A stretch of 64,000 nt of DNA from Patiria miniata (taxonomy: Eukaryota; Echinodermata; Asteroidea; Valvatida; Asterinidae). Under the pieces are notes generated by a model. That model was given only the letters and a program-made list of their open reading frames with translations. It was not told the DNA's origin and did not search any database. The stretch covers positions 5,580,884 to 5,644,883 of the forward strand of contig NW_024037067.1 of the NCBI RefSeq assembly GCF_015706575.1, read 5' to 3'. Of the stretch, positions 30,601 through 43,005 are shown piece after piece. The position numbers were made by a program, and so were the translations under genes. Positions within the stretch are counted from its first letter, which is position 1. The number at the start of each line of letters is the position of its first letter.

Positions 30601-33600
30601 AAATGTACAATGTATGTGGGACACAGACGCACTCCAGATGAAACTGAAACAAGTTTGGAATTCAAACAAGTAGGCCTCATTGAAAACCAAATAAAGACTG
30701 TTCAACGCACTCGTAATCAGTAGTGTTAGGTTGCGAAACATGGAAGATCAATGAAAGTGACAAAAAGAAACTGGACACATTTCAATTCAAATGCCTCAAA
30801 AGAATGGCGTTACATGTATGTCGTGTCAAACGAAGAAACATTCCACAGAACCAAATTAAAGAGGATCAGTGATGAAGTGAAGGCTAGCAGATGGAAACTG
30901 TGGATTGGTCGCGTTGTATGAATAGAAGATAACTGCCACTGCAGGACATCAATGATATTTTCCTTGTTATACATGTATGAGCGCGAGTGGGATAACAAAT
31001 TTATCTTCAAATTTCAAGCAAACTTGACACATAGTAACGATGGAACACACACAAACCGTTTAGCTGTCTTTTTACTGGCGTAGCTGGAATGGCGCTCGCA
31101 TCGTTGAATAGCTCATTACACAAAGTGCGATATTAGGTAAACTAGCGCAGTTTGTTGCCATGGATCGACCAATCAGGATCGAGGATTCAAGTTTGCTTGA
31201 ATTTAATATTCAGTGAAGAGCTACAAAAAGTCTCATGCAAGCTGCAACTGAATAAGTTCAGATTGATCAGTGTATGTACCATAATATGATGCATTGACGA
31301 TTGCTGATTTGAAAGTTACAGTTAGCGAAGAACTCCATTATGTACTGTGTGTGGTACCGTACATGTACATGTTATGAACATGTACATGTACGTTGTACAT
31401 GTTACATGTACAGTGCTTGTTGTTTACGCCATACATCGTTGCTGTGACTGTGAGAAGCACAATTAGGCCTATACATTCTAGTCAATAATCCAAATGAGAC
31501 AGTTGTTCTCAGGACTCTGAGCTCAGTCGGAGACCGATTCAAGGAATTTACAGCCCTGAGACTGAACCTTAAATTTGAAGTTAACCTGAGTCAGGAGTTG
31601 ATGCAGAGTTTAGCCCCGGCACCATGCCGTGCGGATAATGCTGTGCATGCTGCACCCGTACACCGGTCTGCACTGGCAACGGAACCTACTATACAACTTA
31701 CAAGGGTGACTTGATATAATGCTAATCCGTTCCGCCGATTTTTATTAAATTAATGATGTGGTGTATTGCATTTGCGGATCATGAGAATTAAATCAGCGAC
31801 TGGTTTTTCGGAGAGAGTAAAGTGCAAGAGTTGGGTTAATCTCCTTCTTCAGTTGGACAACAACTAAAGAACCTCGACTGGGGAAAAAATCCTGTACATT
31901 GTATGCAGCGTACCAAATTCCCTAAATGTGAGGCATTCTTGCAAAGTGAGACAGAACTAGGCAGACTTTATTTCTAACAATGTTCAACAGTTCAGCTGCT
32001 ACTTTGAACTGAAAAAATAATAAAAACTAAATAATCAATTTGTTTGAGTACATCCGACACAGTGTTTAGAGCCGACTTCTTTTTTCTACTACAGCTAAAA
32101 AAGTTGGATGATTTTTTTTTTAAAATTAAAACCCTCCCTCTCTGGCTGGCAATTTTAACAAGGCCGGCCCAGCAGTCAAAATAAAATCAAGTGACTGTTT
32201 TTAACAGTTGAGTGCTCCCTGCATACTCATAAAGCAGGATTGACTGGCTGTGATTTTTACAAAACCATATGCTTTGACTGTAGGAGATTGATAAGCCTAC
32301 CAGTCACCTGCTTTTGTCTGTTGATGGAATTTGACTGTCACAGTGCCTAAAAGAAATACATGTATGGTCTTGACTGTTGGTGACTAGCCTGTGTAAAAGG
32401 CATGGCAGGGAACAGGATTGAACTTTTGACTGTCTGTGACTGATCAAACAAACGGAGGGTTAAATCATTGTGATTAACTGATACGTTTCATCATAATTAA
32501 AATCCACTTTATAATTGGAACTCTTTAATTTGATTGATGCACTCTGCTGATTGTGTCCAAACTGTATGTTCGACCATGGAGCTACCCAAAAGTAAAACAT
32601 AATCAAGAGTTTGCCTGGAGCGCTGTGTAAGGGAGAAAAGTACAGTCTTCTCCCTGCATCCAGGAATGCATTTGTTGTGATTAAGCGCTGGCATTTCATC
32701 GAGTACCCCCTAATGTGTCGACTTGTGACAACATCAGGCCATGCCGGGGTCGGCCGCTGTCAGATCTGATTCCCCGTTTCATCTCTGGCCTGACACGGAC
32801 AACATGAATGTTTGGACAGGGAGCCCAAATAGCTGAGCGCTGAGCTCTTGTCCTGCTGGCTAGTTTTCAGTTTCATGCTTAGTAAGGGCTTCAAATTGTA
32901 CTTAGTACCGGTAGCAGTTTCTGTCTTTAGTCTTGTGACTAGATCTTGACTAATCTTTGCTAATTTAGTAATGACATGAATGTTTGGACTGGGAGCCCAA
33001 ATAGCTGAGCGCTGAGTTCTTGTCCTGCTGGCTAGTTTTCAATTTCATGCTTAGTAAGGGCTTCAAATTGTACTTAGTACCGGTAGCAGTTTCTGTCTTT
33101 AGTCTTGTGACTAGATCTTGACTAATCTTTGCTAATTTAGTAATGACATGAATGTTTGGACTGGGAGCCCAAATAGCTGAGCGCTGAGTTCTTGTCCTGC
33201 TGGCTAGTTTTCAATTTCATGCTTAGTAAGGGCTTCAAATTGTACTTAGTACCGGTAGCAGTTTCTGTCTTTAGTCTCGTGACTAGATCTTGACTAATCT
33301 TTGCTAATTTAGTAATGACATGAATGTTTGGACTGGGAGCCCAAATAGCTGAGCACTGAGTTCTTGTCCTGCTGGCTAGTTTTCAGTTTCATGCTTAGTA
33401 AGGGCTTCAAATTGTACTTAGTACTGGTAGCAGTTTCTGTCTTTAGTCTTGTGACTAGATCTTGACTAATCTTTGCTAATTTAGTAATGACATGAATGTT
33501 TGGAGTGGGAGCCCAAATAGCTGAGCGCTGAGTTCTTGTCCTGCTGGCTAGTTTTCAGTTTCATGCTTAGTAAGGGCTTCAAATTGTACTTAGTACCGGT

Positions 33601-36600
33601 AGCAGTTTCTGTCTTTAGTCTTGTGACTAGATCTTGACTAATCTTTGCTAATTTAGTAATGACATGAATGTTTGGACTGGGAGCCCAAATAGCTGAGCGC
33701 TGAGTTCTTGTCCTGCTGGCTAGTTTTCAGTTTCATGCTTAGTAAGGGCTTCAAAACTGTGCTTAGTAGCAGTTTCTGTCTTTAGTCTTGTGACTAGATC
33801 TTGACTAATCTTTGCTAATTTAGTAATTATGTACAGTGTGTAAATCTGCCAAGCATTATGATCAGTTAGTGCAAGAATTTACAAAAATAAAATAACCATT
33901 AAGTCCTTAGTACAAAATGTGATTGATTGCATGTTTTTATTGTTAAAGGGAATAAACAACATTTGCAAACATCGAAAAATAAAACTACCAAGTTTTTACG
34001 AAATACCTTACTAGGATGTTGGTAAATGACAGTATTAAGCAACCTGTAAAATTATGGCACCTGGTGTGAAGTCATTTTCAAGAAAATTGTATTTTTGTAC
34101 ACATTTCCAACGCTGGTCGGCCGACCATCGTTGGAAAAACCTAACTATTTTTCGACTTCTGCTCCAAATTTACCCTTTCTTTCAGTCCAAATTTTGTTTG
34201 CTATTGGTTACATGTTCATGAACAGGTGCAGGCCAGCTAGACAGGATCCCCTTACCTTACAATTTTCTGGCGTCTATAAATGTATCCATTTTATCTTTAG
34301 TGGAGTCCGGGAACCAGACTACTTGAAAATTTTTGTTTGTCTTGATTTTTCCAGCATTTTCGAACACAAAATTTCAAACATGTCAGTTTAACAATATTTG
34401 ATCTATTATACTAACCCCTCAAAAAGTTCATTTCTGAAAATAACAGCAACAGCCAATGATGTACATTCCCTTTAAAATCACAAAATAATTTCACTTTGCC
34501 ATTGTGCGGTACATGTATGTACATTCTGAAGCAAAATTTGACACGCTGTCAAATTCCGCTTAGAAAACCTCAGAGACCCATTTTGCTACACCATGTGAAT
34601 GGTACATATTCAAACCATTAAGGTAAAAAAAAATAGCTCTGCTTCCGATAATTTATATGGCATTTGAAAATAGGGTAACTTTAAGTAGGTACCGGTAGGA
34701 AAAACTTTTTTTGGCAATTTTTTGTGTACATGTACGACCATATGGAGGTGTAAAAGGTAGCAATTTAAGATTTTCGTGTTTTTTCCCCTCATTTCCCCTC
34801 CTTTTCCTCATTCCCCCCCCCCCCCCCCCCCCCCTAAAAAAAAATTGGGTAGGGGCTGTCAAAAAAAGGGTAGATAGGGTAACCGGAAGTACAACTATTT
34901 TTGTTTTTGGCCTAACAAAACATTTCCTTTAGTTTCATTTTAAGCTTTTCTTCAGTTTCATGGAAACAGTTCACACACATATGAAAATCTTTTATACTGT
35001 GAAATCACATCTTTTACGCCTTTAAAGCTGACTCTCTGTGGTCTAGTTTGCTCTCCGTAGTGGCCAATCACAATAGTTCTTTCACATTCACTTCTCCGCA
35101 AGTTTTGTACATTTTGAGGAATCCAAGAACTAGAAGTTCAAGCAGATAAATTTGTTTAATATTCACAGAATTTACAAACATAAAAAGTTTGAATTATTTT
35201 AGGAAGAAAGGGGGAAAAAAACTAGAGGTTGAAAATTTTTCCCTCTAAAAAATTTCTCAGTAAAGGAACTCCAAACCACATTAATTTCAAGCTTCCTGTA
35301 CGCATCCATCACACATACACATGTACATTTAATTGGAATCAATCGATTCCAGGAATGAACATTTGCCTCCTGATTGCCAGGAATTCTCCCGATCCCCTCC
35401 CGATCCACCATGGAGAGAATTCCATCATCCCCAACCTATCAAATTTGTTGACGTACATTTTGTCATTTCTCCGAGGAAATATTTTCTGAAGCCAGAATTT
35501 ATTGGTCGCAAATCCTGTGTTGCTCTCCCCTGAGAGCTTTCCAGTTTTCGCTCATCAAATAATTGGTTCTGAAGTAGAGACTTACTTGAAAAGCTGTTGG
35601 ATTTTTGTGATGTAGAAATTTGTGATTACTTTGTAATAATGAGCTCAGTAGATCGATAATAAAGTTAAGAATAAGAACATGGAACTTGCTGAATTTGTAA
35701 TTTTTGTTCTCAGTATCTACATGTATCTATACACATTCGTAATCTTGAGATTAGGGGTGTGCATTTACGGGTAGTATTAGGCCCCCCCAAAAAAGTCTCC
35801 GGTTTCTGGTATGCGCGCGCGTCGCCGTAGCCATGCGCGTCGGCAAAATAAAAAAGTTTTTTTTCAATGAAAGATGATGTCTGAAAACCGCCAAACTCAC
35901 TGGTTTGACTGGAATCCTGCTGCTGCACAATTTTAACGTGTTTTTAGATTGGGTTATGGTCGAGAATAAGCTTTATGTGGCCTCTCTGGACTCCCATATA
36001 TTTGCACTAAGTTTAGTTGGCACCATTTGCAGTCATCAGCCGACATTTGAAGCAAAAAAATCAGGTAAAAAAAAAAAAAACCTGCGTCGCCGCACCACTT
36101 TTTGGGCAAGCTCCATACCAGAAACCGGAGACTTTTTTTTTTTGGCCTTAGAACCGGATTTCCGATTGAAAAAAACACGGGTACCCAGGTACCTATTCAA
36201 AAAACCTGTGAACCTGTTAAAAAAGCCAACCCAAAATTCATATCTCGAAAGTTGCTGAAACATTCAGATTTCTCATAAAGTTCCATTCAATAATTCATGA
36301 ACGTTGGTACGTGTGTCATTATACAGCAAGAAGTGTGTACAGCGTTATAGCTTTACGGTGTAAACTTTCGCGAGCATATATAAATGTGAAGCATGTTTTG
36401 TTACTCCATGTGGCCTGGTTTTCATTTTGAAAATTCCCCACAAAATGACATTCAATACCTTGCTTTTTCATTGTCTGAGCAGTAACTAAGTAATTTGTCA
36501 AGTTGGTTACGGGTACCGGATCCCATAATCTGGAACCGGTTCCTGACATCAACTGTCGGGTACTCAGGTACTGGTTCCGATGCACCTTAATGTACATATG

Positions 36601-39600
36601 TACATGTACTTGAGATTTCATGATTATTTTCAGACTGTCTTCACATTCATGTACATGTACATGCGTGTACATATATGTACATGTACATGTACATGTACGT
36701 GTATGTACATGTGGGCCCCAAAATGGCGCTTGTACCAGAACCCAAAATTGTACATTGTAACACTAATGCGTGTACGCAGTACGTTAGTCGCTACATGTAC
36801 ATTTACATACATTTGTACATTGTAAGTTTACCAAAACTTCACACAAAGTGAGTAACAGCATTTATTGTACTTTAGGTTTACTGAATACTTTTCCATTTTT
36901 GTACACATAGTCCTGCATATGTACTGTACACATAACGTACGCAGTACCGGTATGTTAGTCCTTACATACATACGTATATTTGTACATTGCAAGTTTACCA
37001 AAACTTCACACAAAGTGCATAACAGCATTTATTGTACCTAAGGTTTACTGAATACTTTTCCATTTTTGTACAGATACAGTACACAAACATGTACAAAATG
37101 TATTTTTGTACACAAAGTGAGCCACATTCAGACAAAGACCTACACTTTGCAATTCCCCAAAACCCGAACATTGTGTTGCACTTTTTTGGCTCCGTTTTGC
37201 CTGGGTGTTTTTCAACACTGCGGAGCCAGTCGGAGCCATGAACTCTATTCACAGAAGAAACTTTTTTGGGGGCGCGCTTGACATAACAATAACCCTATCG
37301 TGCTTTCTCGCTGGAGCGATGGAAAATGGGATTAAAAAATAGGTCTTTATTTGGGATTGTGTGGCTAACAGCTGGTGGTGTTTTGTTGGGGTTTTGGGTC
37401 TCAGTGTGTCAGTTATATGCCAATCAGTTGAGTGCAATGTTTGGCAATGTTGTTATTCAATGCTTCGTGGCAGTGATTCTCTAATAAAAACATCTACATG
37501 TACTAGAGTATAGTGACTAGCATCGACCGACCTGAACAAGATAGATAATGTACACTTTACTTCACGTTCATTTGCAGACATTTCTTTATTACTGAATTTG
37601 AGTGATTCACAATGCAGTGCTTCACCAAGAGTTTAATTGCCGTGGAGAGTCCATTTTTCAAGTTCTCGGTCGACAAAACACGGCCCGTTTGAATGAGTGT
37701 CAGTAGACAACTTGAGCTAATTTGTTGGAGATTTAGGCATATCGTTCTGCCGCCTTACAAAAAACACCATATTGATAAAACAAAAAGAAAAGGGCAAACA
37801 GAGACACTGTACTCGAGTCATACGCTTACGCAAGTCACTTTGTATTTTTGGTTGGTTGAATTTGACAAGATACACTTGTCCTAACTTTCAGTCGGAGAGA
37901 GTGAATGTTCATCCCAAAACAGAGTGAATTTTCTTTGTTGGGAATGTAAGCAAGTACGGTACGTACATGTACATGTACCTGTACCGTTATTCAGTCCACT
38001 GCACTCATGGTTACACCCCTGAAGCTTGCTGTCAAAGACAGATGACTATCAGAGAGATTCAGTTCAAGTTCATAAATTTTGTATGCTTAATTACATGTAC
38101 TAGATCCATCTTTGGTCCATTTCTCATTTGAATTTTTAAACTTGTGACGTTTTTTGTGCTTCAGTTTGAGTGAAAGCATCCTACATGTACAATTTCAAAG
38201 CATCTTGTCTTTCAAATGTTTGAGTGAAATAAGAAAATCTTTAAATTATTGTCTGTACTAAGGCATTTCTAATTTTAGCGCACTTATCATTTTTGCATTG
38301 GGCCCTAAGCTCAGATTCAAGCTTTAATCAGCACTCTTCACTAGCGAGCAACAAATCTCACCACTCCCCTACTAGAAAAACAAGCAAAAGAAGTAGAGGA
38401 AAATTCCTTTTCCAAACGATAAAAATCTTCTCCTGAGTTAGGGAGGAAAACCCGACCTCACCGCGGGGAGAGAGAGGAGTTAATTACACAGGTTAATCTG
38501 CCCGGCTGGAAGCGGTACTTGCGACCCGCCAAAACGTTTTAAAGCGACAGTGCAGTCACGCCGGTGCGTGACACGTCCGCAGGTCTGCGTGCCATCTCCA
38601 GGTGATGGCTTAGTCCTCCTGGCATTGAACAACGACGACCAGAAAAAAAAACCAGAAAGAAGTAGCGACAGAGAGAAAAAAACCGGAGAGACCAAATTCC
38701 TTTTGGCGAAACTTCCCTGGCCATCTCGTGTGGGGAGGACAGCTGGAGTGAGCCTGCAGCAGCTCTTAACAACTGTTGAAAATATTTATTTTTTCTCGGA
38801 TGAGGAAGAAAGTATAAAGGACAAGAAATATTTCCAACAACTGGATGGGTTGGGTTGAAAAATTCGTTTTAGAATCACAAAATTATTAAATAGTTTTACT
38901 TGTTTTAGGGATAGAGGGCTCCATAATATGTAATTAGAATCAAAATAATCAAGATCTTGACACCCCGTCAATAATTCCAGCTTATGATTTGACTAAAAAA
39001 AAGCTAGGTCTTTGTAGATTTAGAGGTAGCTAAATGAGTCAAATCATAAGCAGGAATAATTGATGGGGTGTCAAGATCTTGATTATTCTGATTCTGATTA
39101 CATAGATTGCCAAAGTGCCAAGAAGAAGCAACAACAACAATGACAGCAACAAAAACAACAACAATAACATTATCTTTTGATATAACATATTTTTGAACTT
39201 TTTCCAAATGAAGTGTCAAAATACCGTTAACATTTTCTTGCGTGAACTTGAGTAATTCTGGGTTCACATACACATAAAACTTAATAGTTTGTTTTCAAAA
39301 TGTCAAAGTAACCCACATGTACATATGCATTTAAAAGTCATAGAAAGTAAAGATTCATGTAATGTAACACACAGGCAGAATGTATAAAAAGTTAGTAGTC
39401 TGTGTGATTGTCTATATGAACAGCTTTTGTAGCAATATAAGCGTGGGTGTTCTCTGGACGCCCATGCCTGTCCCTTGAATACCGTTAGGGTAGAAGACTT
39501 TTTCCACCGCAGATGTTAGCAAGCCAGCTAATTGCTTGTAATAGGATTATGCAAGGACGTCCCTCGGCCGAATTCAGCGGATTAAATTCATCTAGGGAGC

Positions 39601-42600
39601 TCTGCTCGCACACACATACCCAGCCACTGAATACCGGTACTTATACGAGAAGGCCGTTCAGTCTGCTCGCGAGATTTTTTTCAATTTACTTCGTGGAAAA
39701 TTAGAACTGGCTAAAGAAAATTAGGGAAGACGTTCTTAGTGATTAGGTTTGGCTGGATAGTTTGCTTTGAGACAATTATAGCAGACAGTTTCTTACAGAA
39801 TTTTATTTTTGCTTTTCATGCATTTTGTTCGTTTCCAATAAAAGCGCCACTCAAAATCCAAAGAAGGATATGTTCAAAACCTACCTTTTTTGTAACCTGT
39901 TGAAGTTTCAGCTCAGTGGATATTACACTTTTCAAGAAAACAATGAGAAACTGTGCAGCCTTTTGATCGCAAACACGATTTCATCAGTCAATATACCGAT
40001 AGCACTCTTTAAAAAAAAAAAAAAATTACAGTGAATTGGCTGATCGTTGGAAATCACTACATTTCATGATTTATTCTAAATGACAGCAAGCCAGACGGAA
40101 TCATTTTACGGCATAATCCAAGTATTTGGTGGATGTCTTTGGGATAAATACAAATGATCATATATGTATGTACGTGAACACATGTTTATATGCCTTTTAA
40201 TGGAGGTACACGTATTCATTTAGCATGCAATGTTGCAGACTGTACTGCGAGTGGCACCTTGCAGAACATTGGAAAATATGTAGGTCTTCATGAATGCACA
40301 GGGCCGTACATATGGGTACGTGCGGATGGATTGAATTGCGTTGGAGGCCCAAAAACAGGCAATCCTGGTTAGATTTCTGATTGTGATTTTTTTGTTCTAC
40401 CTCCATGTCCAAGTTTGTAAAACAAATTATAGTAATTCATTAATAGTCATGGGGGAAATGGTTATTATGAAAAAAAGGAAGAAGTGAAAAAGAAAGGGCA
40501 AAAAGAAAAATTGTCATAATTCTGAAGAAAATCATTAGAATTCTTTGAAAGAACAGTGAAATGTAATGGGGGCATGTACATTTTGTACCTTACAAAATAG
40601 GGCAATCTGAGACAAATATTAACCCTTTAAGAACCACCCCGAATCCATCAAAATCCACACCCCTGTTTGGGAGTACAGATGGATTCAGGACGTTACTGGT
40701 ACCTCCATATTGAAAACTGAGGAATTTTGATGGATTCAGGAAGCCTAGCAGTACTGCAGGATTTTGATGGATTCAGGATACCTCCATCTTGAGCAGTCAC
40801 CAACACAAACATTTTTGGTGTGACTGTAATTGGTAGATTTTGGCGGATTCAGGATACTTTCTAGTAAAGATACCCAAGGGGCTGGGGTTAAAGTGATTAC
40901 AAGATATTCAAGTTTGTTTAATTTAATAGTGAAGTATTTCCAGATTGTGCATTAAATTTTACCCAGAATGCAGACATATCTTCATAAATTTGGAATTAAA
41001 TACTGTGTCTAGACATTGACAGAAATGGGGATTGAAAAACAACAGTCTGATTACACTGTGGAATGATTATCTGTACACGCTAATTGTTATACCGGATATG
41101 TCAAATGTGCATGTAAACAGCGGTCTGGTTGTATAATGCTGAGAATCCAAATGTCAACACGTTGACCGTGGACAGCTGAGAGATTGGGTAAAAAGGTGCA
41201 TGCACCTGGTTTTCAGAATACATGAAATGCATCGTGTTGATCGCCATGAGCTGATGAGCAGTTAAAGGGGAGTTGTAGCCACAAACTTGCATAAATTCAT
41301 TCCAAAAGTATCCTACCGTTATTAAAAATCTCAACTTGGATTTTTGCTAGGATGCAACCTCAAACCTGCAAAATCCTCCATGTAAAAATTGCATACAGCC
41401 ACAATCCTGTAAAATCATCCGTTATTTATTGAAAGTGGTCCTTGGAGGGTTGACCACCACCTCAATCCTGCAAAATCCCCCCCGACAATCACTGCCAATA
41501 TGTTGAGGCAGAGCCAGTGACATTCTGGAGCAGTGCGGAGGATTTCAAATATAGGCCTAAATTTAAGCACAGCTGAGCATAAACAACACAAGGTTACCAG
41601 CCCAAGACTTTGACACAGTGCATCCTCCAAAATCAGCCACAAACTTTTGCCATATACATGTAGCCTCAATCCGTCAAAATCTTCCATTTTGCAAAGAGGA
41701 TTCTGGAGAATCGGGAAGGCTACATGTAGGTATCATTACAAATATACACAAATTTCACTTTAAAAACACCCTTCTCATAGCTTTATGCCCTGTTGACGTC
41801 ATCACTCTTTTTGAGAAATATCTGATTTTCCCCCGAAATTTTTACGTGACATCAAAAGACAAAAGGGACCACACAAAAAAATAAATCAACCTATTTCAGA
41901 TGCCCATTCCATGTATTTCTGACAAATACCTGTAAACCTAAAAAAAAAACCACACACACAAAAAAACCGAAAAGTGAATCAGAGTTAATCAAACGTGATG
42001 TTTGTTTGTTCAAATTCAAACATGTTTTTTTGAAAAATGGCGTGCGTGTGAACCCTGCCACGCGTTATTGTCCCTGACTCTTTGTTACTCTGTTTGACGT
42101 ATTGACAGAATATTTCTATAGCTGGTTAAGAAAAAAATAGATTGAAAAATATGACCGACATTCATGTTGATGCGAACATTCAAAAGTGGCTTAGGTAAAA
42201 GATGGTTGTCATATTTGATTGATAGGAGGTTCAGCTTTGGGGTTTTGAGGGACAGAGTTACATATTACATGTACAGTGTATGTCATCTGTTATCATCACT
42301 TTACTATAAAGCGCAAAGGGTGTGCGTACGTGAGTTTTTTCTGCATTCAATAGGGGACGTTGAACAATAACAGGACAATAAGGTCCCCAATTTCCGAAGG
42401 TCCCCAATTTGGCGATCGTGTGTAAAATATATGGGAGGTCTTCCTAAAAAGTTTTAGTACAAACAAAAGAGGGACAATAGGGGGTCCCTGATTGCAGGCA
42501 AGTACATTTTGTACACACTTGGGTGTGTGTGTTAACACACCTACACAAAGTGGCGACACCCCCACTTTTGCGGGAGTGAGGCGGTGAAGTCACCTCCTCG

Positions 42601-43005
42601 CTTTTGCGGGGCGAGGCAAAGCCTCGTTTATTTACTATTTATAAAAATAAATAACAAAGCCCCCCCCCCCTTGGGTTAAAAAAATCTACTGGTCTCCCTA
42701 CTAAGACACTAACATAAAGTGGCTGTTACAACATGTATGAGGTGATTGGCCTATAAAATAATCCAGTTTGTTTTGATGGATCTGAAGTGGTATTTCCGCT
42801 GGCTTCGTTTTGAACATTCTTCTTTGGATTTTGAGTGGTGTTATTATTGGGAATGAACAAAATGTATGAAAAGCAAATGACCCTTCATTAAAGTTTCTGT
42901 TTACAACTGTCTTGGACTAATCAGATGTAACCATCTTTCTTTCCATTTCACAGAAAAACAAGGCACGATAAAACGATCACTCGTGAATCACCAGGACGAG
43001 GATGG
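27659..43005 (+). CDS. CASKIN: Caskin (CASK-interacting ankyrin/SH3/SAM scaffold), first two coding exons, 3' part outside window
   Basis: Exon 27659-27749 begins MGKDMELLKAVKEEDIAQVQ and ends before GTGAGT in phase 1. Exon 42954-43005 follows a TTTCACAG acceptor, continues the frame as KKQGTIKRSLVNHQDEDG and ends before GTAAGT. Recalled vertebrate CASKIN2 begins MGREQDLILAVKNGDV and has TKLLGSTKRLNVNYQDADG before its second ankyrin unit, so sequence, length and exon break agree. Caskins are neuronal/epithelial scaffolds with six N-terminal ankyrin repeats, an SH3 and two SAM domains, binding CASK (CASKIN1) or receptor phosphatase LAR. Only the start of ankyrin repeat 1 is here. The third coding exon (expected FSALHHAAL-like) was not found by the right edge, so intron 2 exceeds 20.9 kb. 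Confidence 0.8.
29906..30334. mobile_element. piggyBac-like MITE family E, copy 1
   Basis: Begins AACCCTAACTCCCTTGGCC, ends AGTAAGGGTT; contains CTCAATCCTGCAAAATCCTCC-like reiterations and GTGACATCCTGGAGCAGTAC. Related to the intact copy at 50399-50865. Confidence 0.7.
31930..31970. mobile_element. Solitary terminus of the 61311-61731 MITE family
   Basis: GAGGCATTCTTGCAAAGTGA followed by GACAGAACTAGGCAG matches the 35-bp end of the element at 61311. No partner end was seen nearby. Confidence 0.55.
32126..32463 (-). mobile_element. TTAA-type MITE family I, copy 1
   Basis: TTAA near both ends with CCCTCC on the left and GGAGGG-TTAA on the right. Inner text (GTGACTGATCAAACAAACG, CTTTTGTCTGTTGATGGAA) recurs inverted at 47400-47739. 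Confidence 0.7.
32803..33827. repeat. 172-bp tandem satellite, six units
   Basis: The phrase CATGAATGTTTGGA recurs at exactly 172-bp spacing (anchor base at 32806, 32978, 33150, 33322, 33494 and 33666). Inner units are nearly identical; the first starts within unrelated sequence and the last has a small deletion near GTGCTTAGTAGC. No coding frame. Confidence 0.95.
33943..34475. mobile_element. TTAA-type MITE family A, copy 1
   Basis: TTAA-AGGGAATAAACAAC at the left and ATTCCCT-TTAA at the right. Inner TTTCCAACGCTGGTCGGCCG and GGAACCAGACTAC. Other copies: 45192-45687, 49726-50250, 59434-59967. About 530 bp, non-coding; TTAA duplication suggests piggyBac mobilisation. Confidence 0.8.
34618..34914. 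mobile_element. MITE family H, copy 2
   Basis: Same inner text as 23125-23387 (ATGGCATTTGAAAATAG, CATATGGAGGTG, GGGTAACCGGAAG), ending TTTTTGGCCTA; contains a run of about 29 C. Confidence 0.75.
35778..36149. mobile_element. MITE family G, copy 2
   Basis: TAGGCC...GTCTCCGGTTTCTGGTATG and the inverse end ...GAAACCGGAGACTT...GGCCTTA, very close to copy 1 at 22531-22915 including the GCGCGCGTCGCCGTAGCCATG stretch. Confidence 0.85.
36595..37075. repeat. ACATGT-rich block with a 167-bp duplication
   Basis: Runs of TACATGTACATGTACATG near 36650-36700. Then AAGTTTACCAAAACTTCACA occurs twice 167 bp apart (36824 and 36991) with matching flanks, including TACTGAATACTTTTCCATTT. Confidence 0.8.
37600..37910. 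mobile_element. MITE family D, copy 2 (right end diverged)
   Basis: GTGATTCACAATGCAGTGC, TTCTCGGTCGACAAAACACG and CGTTCTGCCGCCTTACAAAA match 2505-2852; the right terminus is not clear. Confidence 0.7.
38926..39104. repeat. Long near-perfect inverted repeat (hairpin)
   Basis: The left arm, TATGTAATTAGAATCAAAAT through TTGACACCCC to CTTATGATTTGACT, pairs with the right arm GAGTCAAATCATAAG ... GGGGTGTCAA ... TATTCTGATTCTGATTACATA. The arms are about 68 bp with few mismatches around a loop of roughly 42 bp. Could be a MITE or a source of hairpin RNA. Confidence 0.85.
39815..40200 (+). mobile_element. TTAA-type MITE family B, copy 4
   Basis: CTTTTCATGCATTTTGTTCG, CACTCAAAATCCAAAGAAGG, AGCAAGCCAGACGGA, ending ATATGCCTTTTAA. 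Confidence 0.7.
40619..40891. mobile_element. piggyBac-like MITE family E, diverged copy
   Basis: TTAA-CCCTTTAAG at the left, GGGG-TTAA at the right, with GATTTTGATGGATTCAGGA reiterations resembling the family E subterminal repeats. Confidence 0.55.
41336..41728. mobile_element. MITE family E, copy 2
   Basis: TTTTTGCTAGGATGCAACCT, GTGACATTCTGGAGCAGTGC and AACAACACAAGGTTACCAG match copies at 29906 and 50399; the ends are worn. Confidence 0.65.
42812..42895 (-). mobile_element. Fragment of MITE family B
   Basis: GAACATTCTTCTTTGGATTT to AAAGCAAATGACCC, an end fragment ending about 60 bp before Caskin exon 2. Confidence 0.65.

Larger units (their letters stand above)
27750..42953 (+). other. 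Caskin intron 1 (15.2 kb)
   Basis: Bounded by the exon 1 donor and exon 2 acceptor. Contains MITEs, satellites and a long hairpin listed separately. The remainder (for example 27750-29900, 30340-32120, 37910-38925, 39110-39810) shows no exon. A 132-codon frame at 29190-29588 on the + strand is not recognised. Confidence 0.65.

Noticed and set aside
32803-33827. Regular repeats considered as a CRISPR-like array
   Set aside because: The units are contiguous 172-bp copies with no unique spacers, in an animal genome.
38440-38780. CG-richer block in Caskin intron 1 considered as an alternative exon or promoter
   Set aside because: No frame with splice sites or recognisable protein; base composition alone is not enough.
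42355-42660. GGTCCCC and GCGGGG-type reiterations considered as another fold-back element
   Set aside because: No matching ends or target duplication could be defined.
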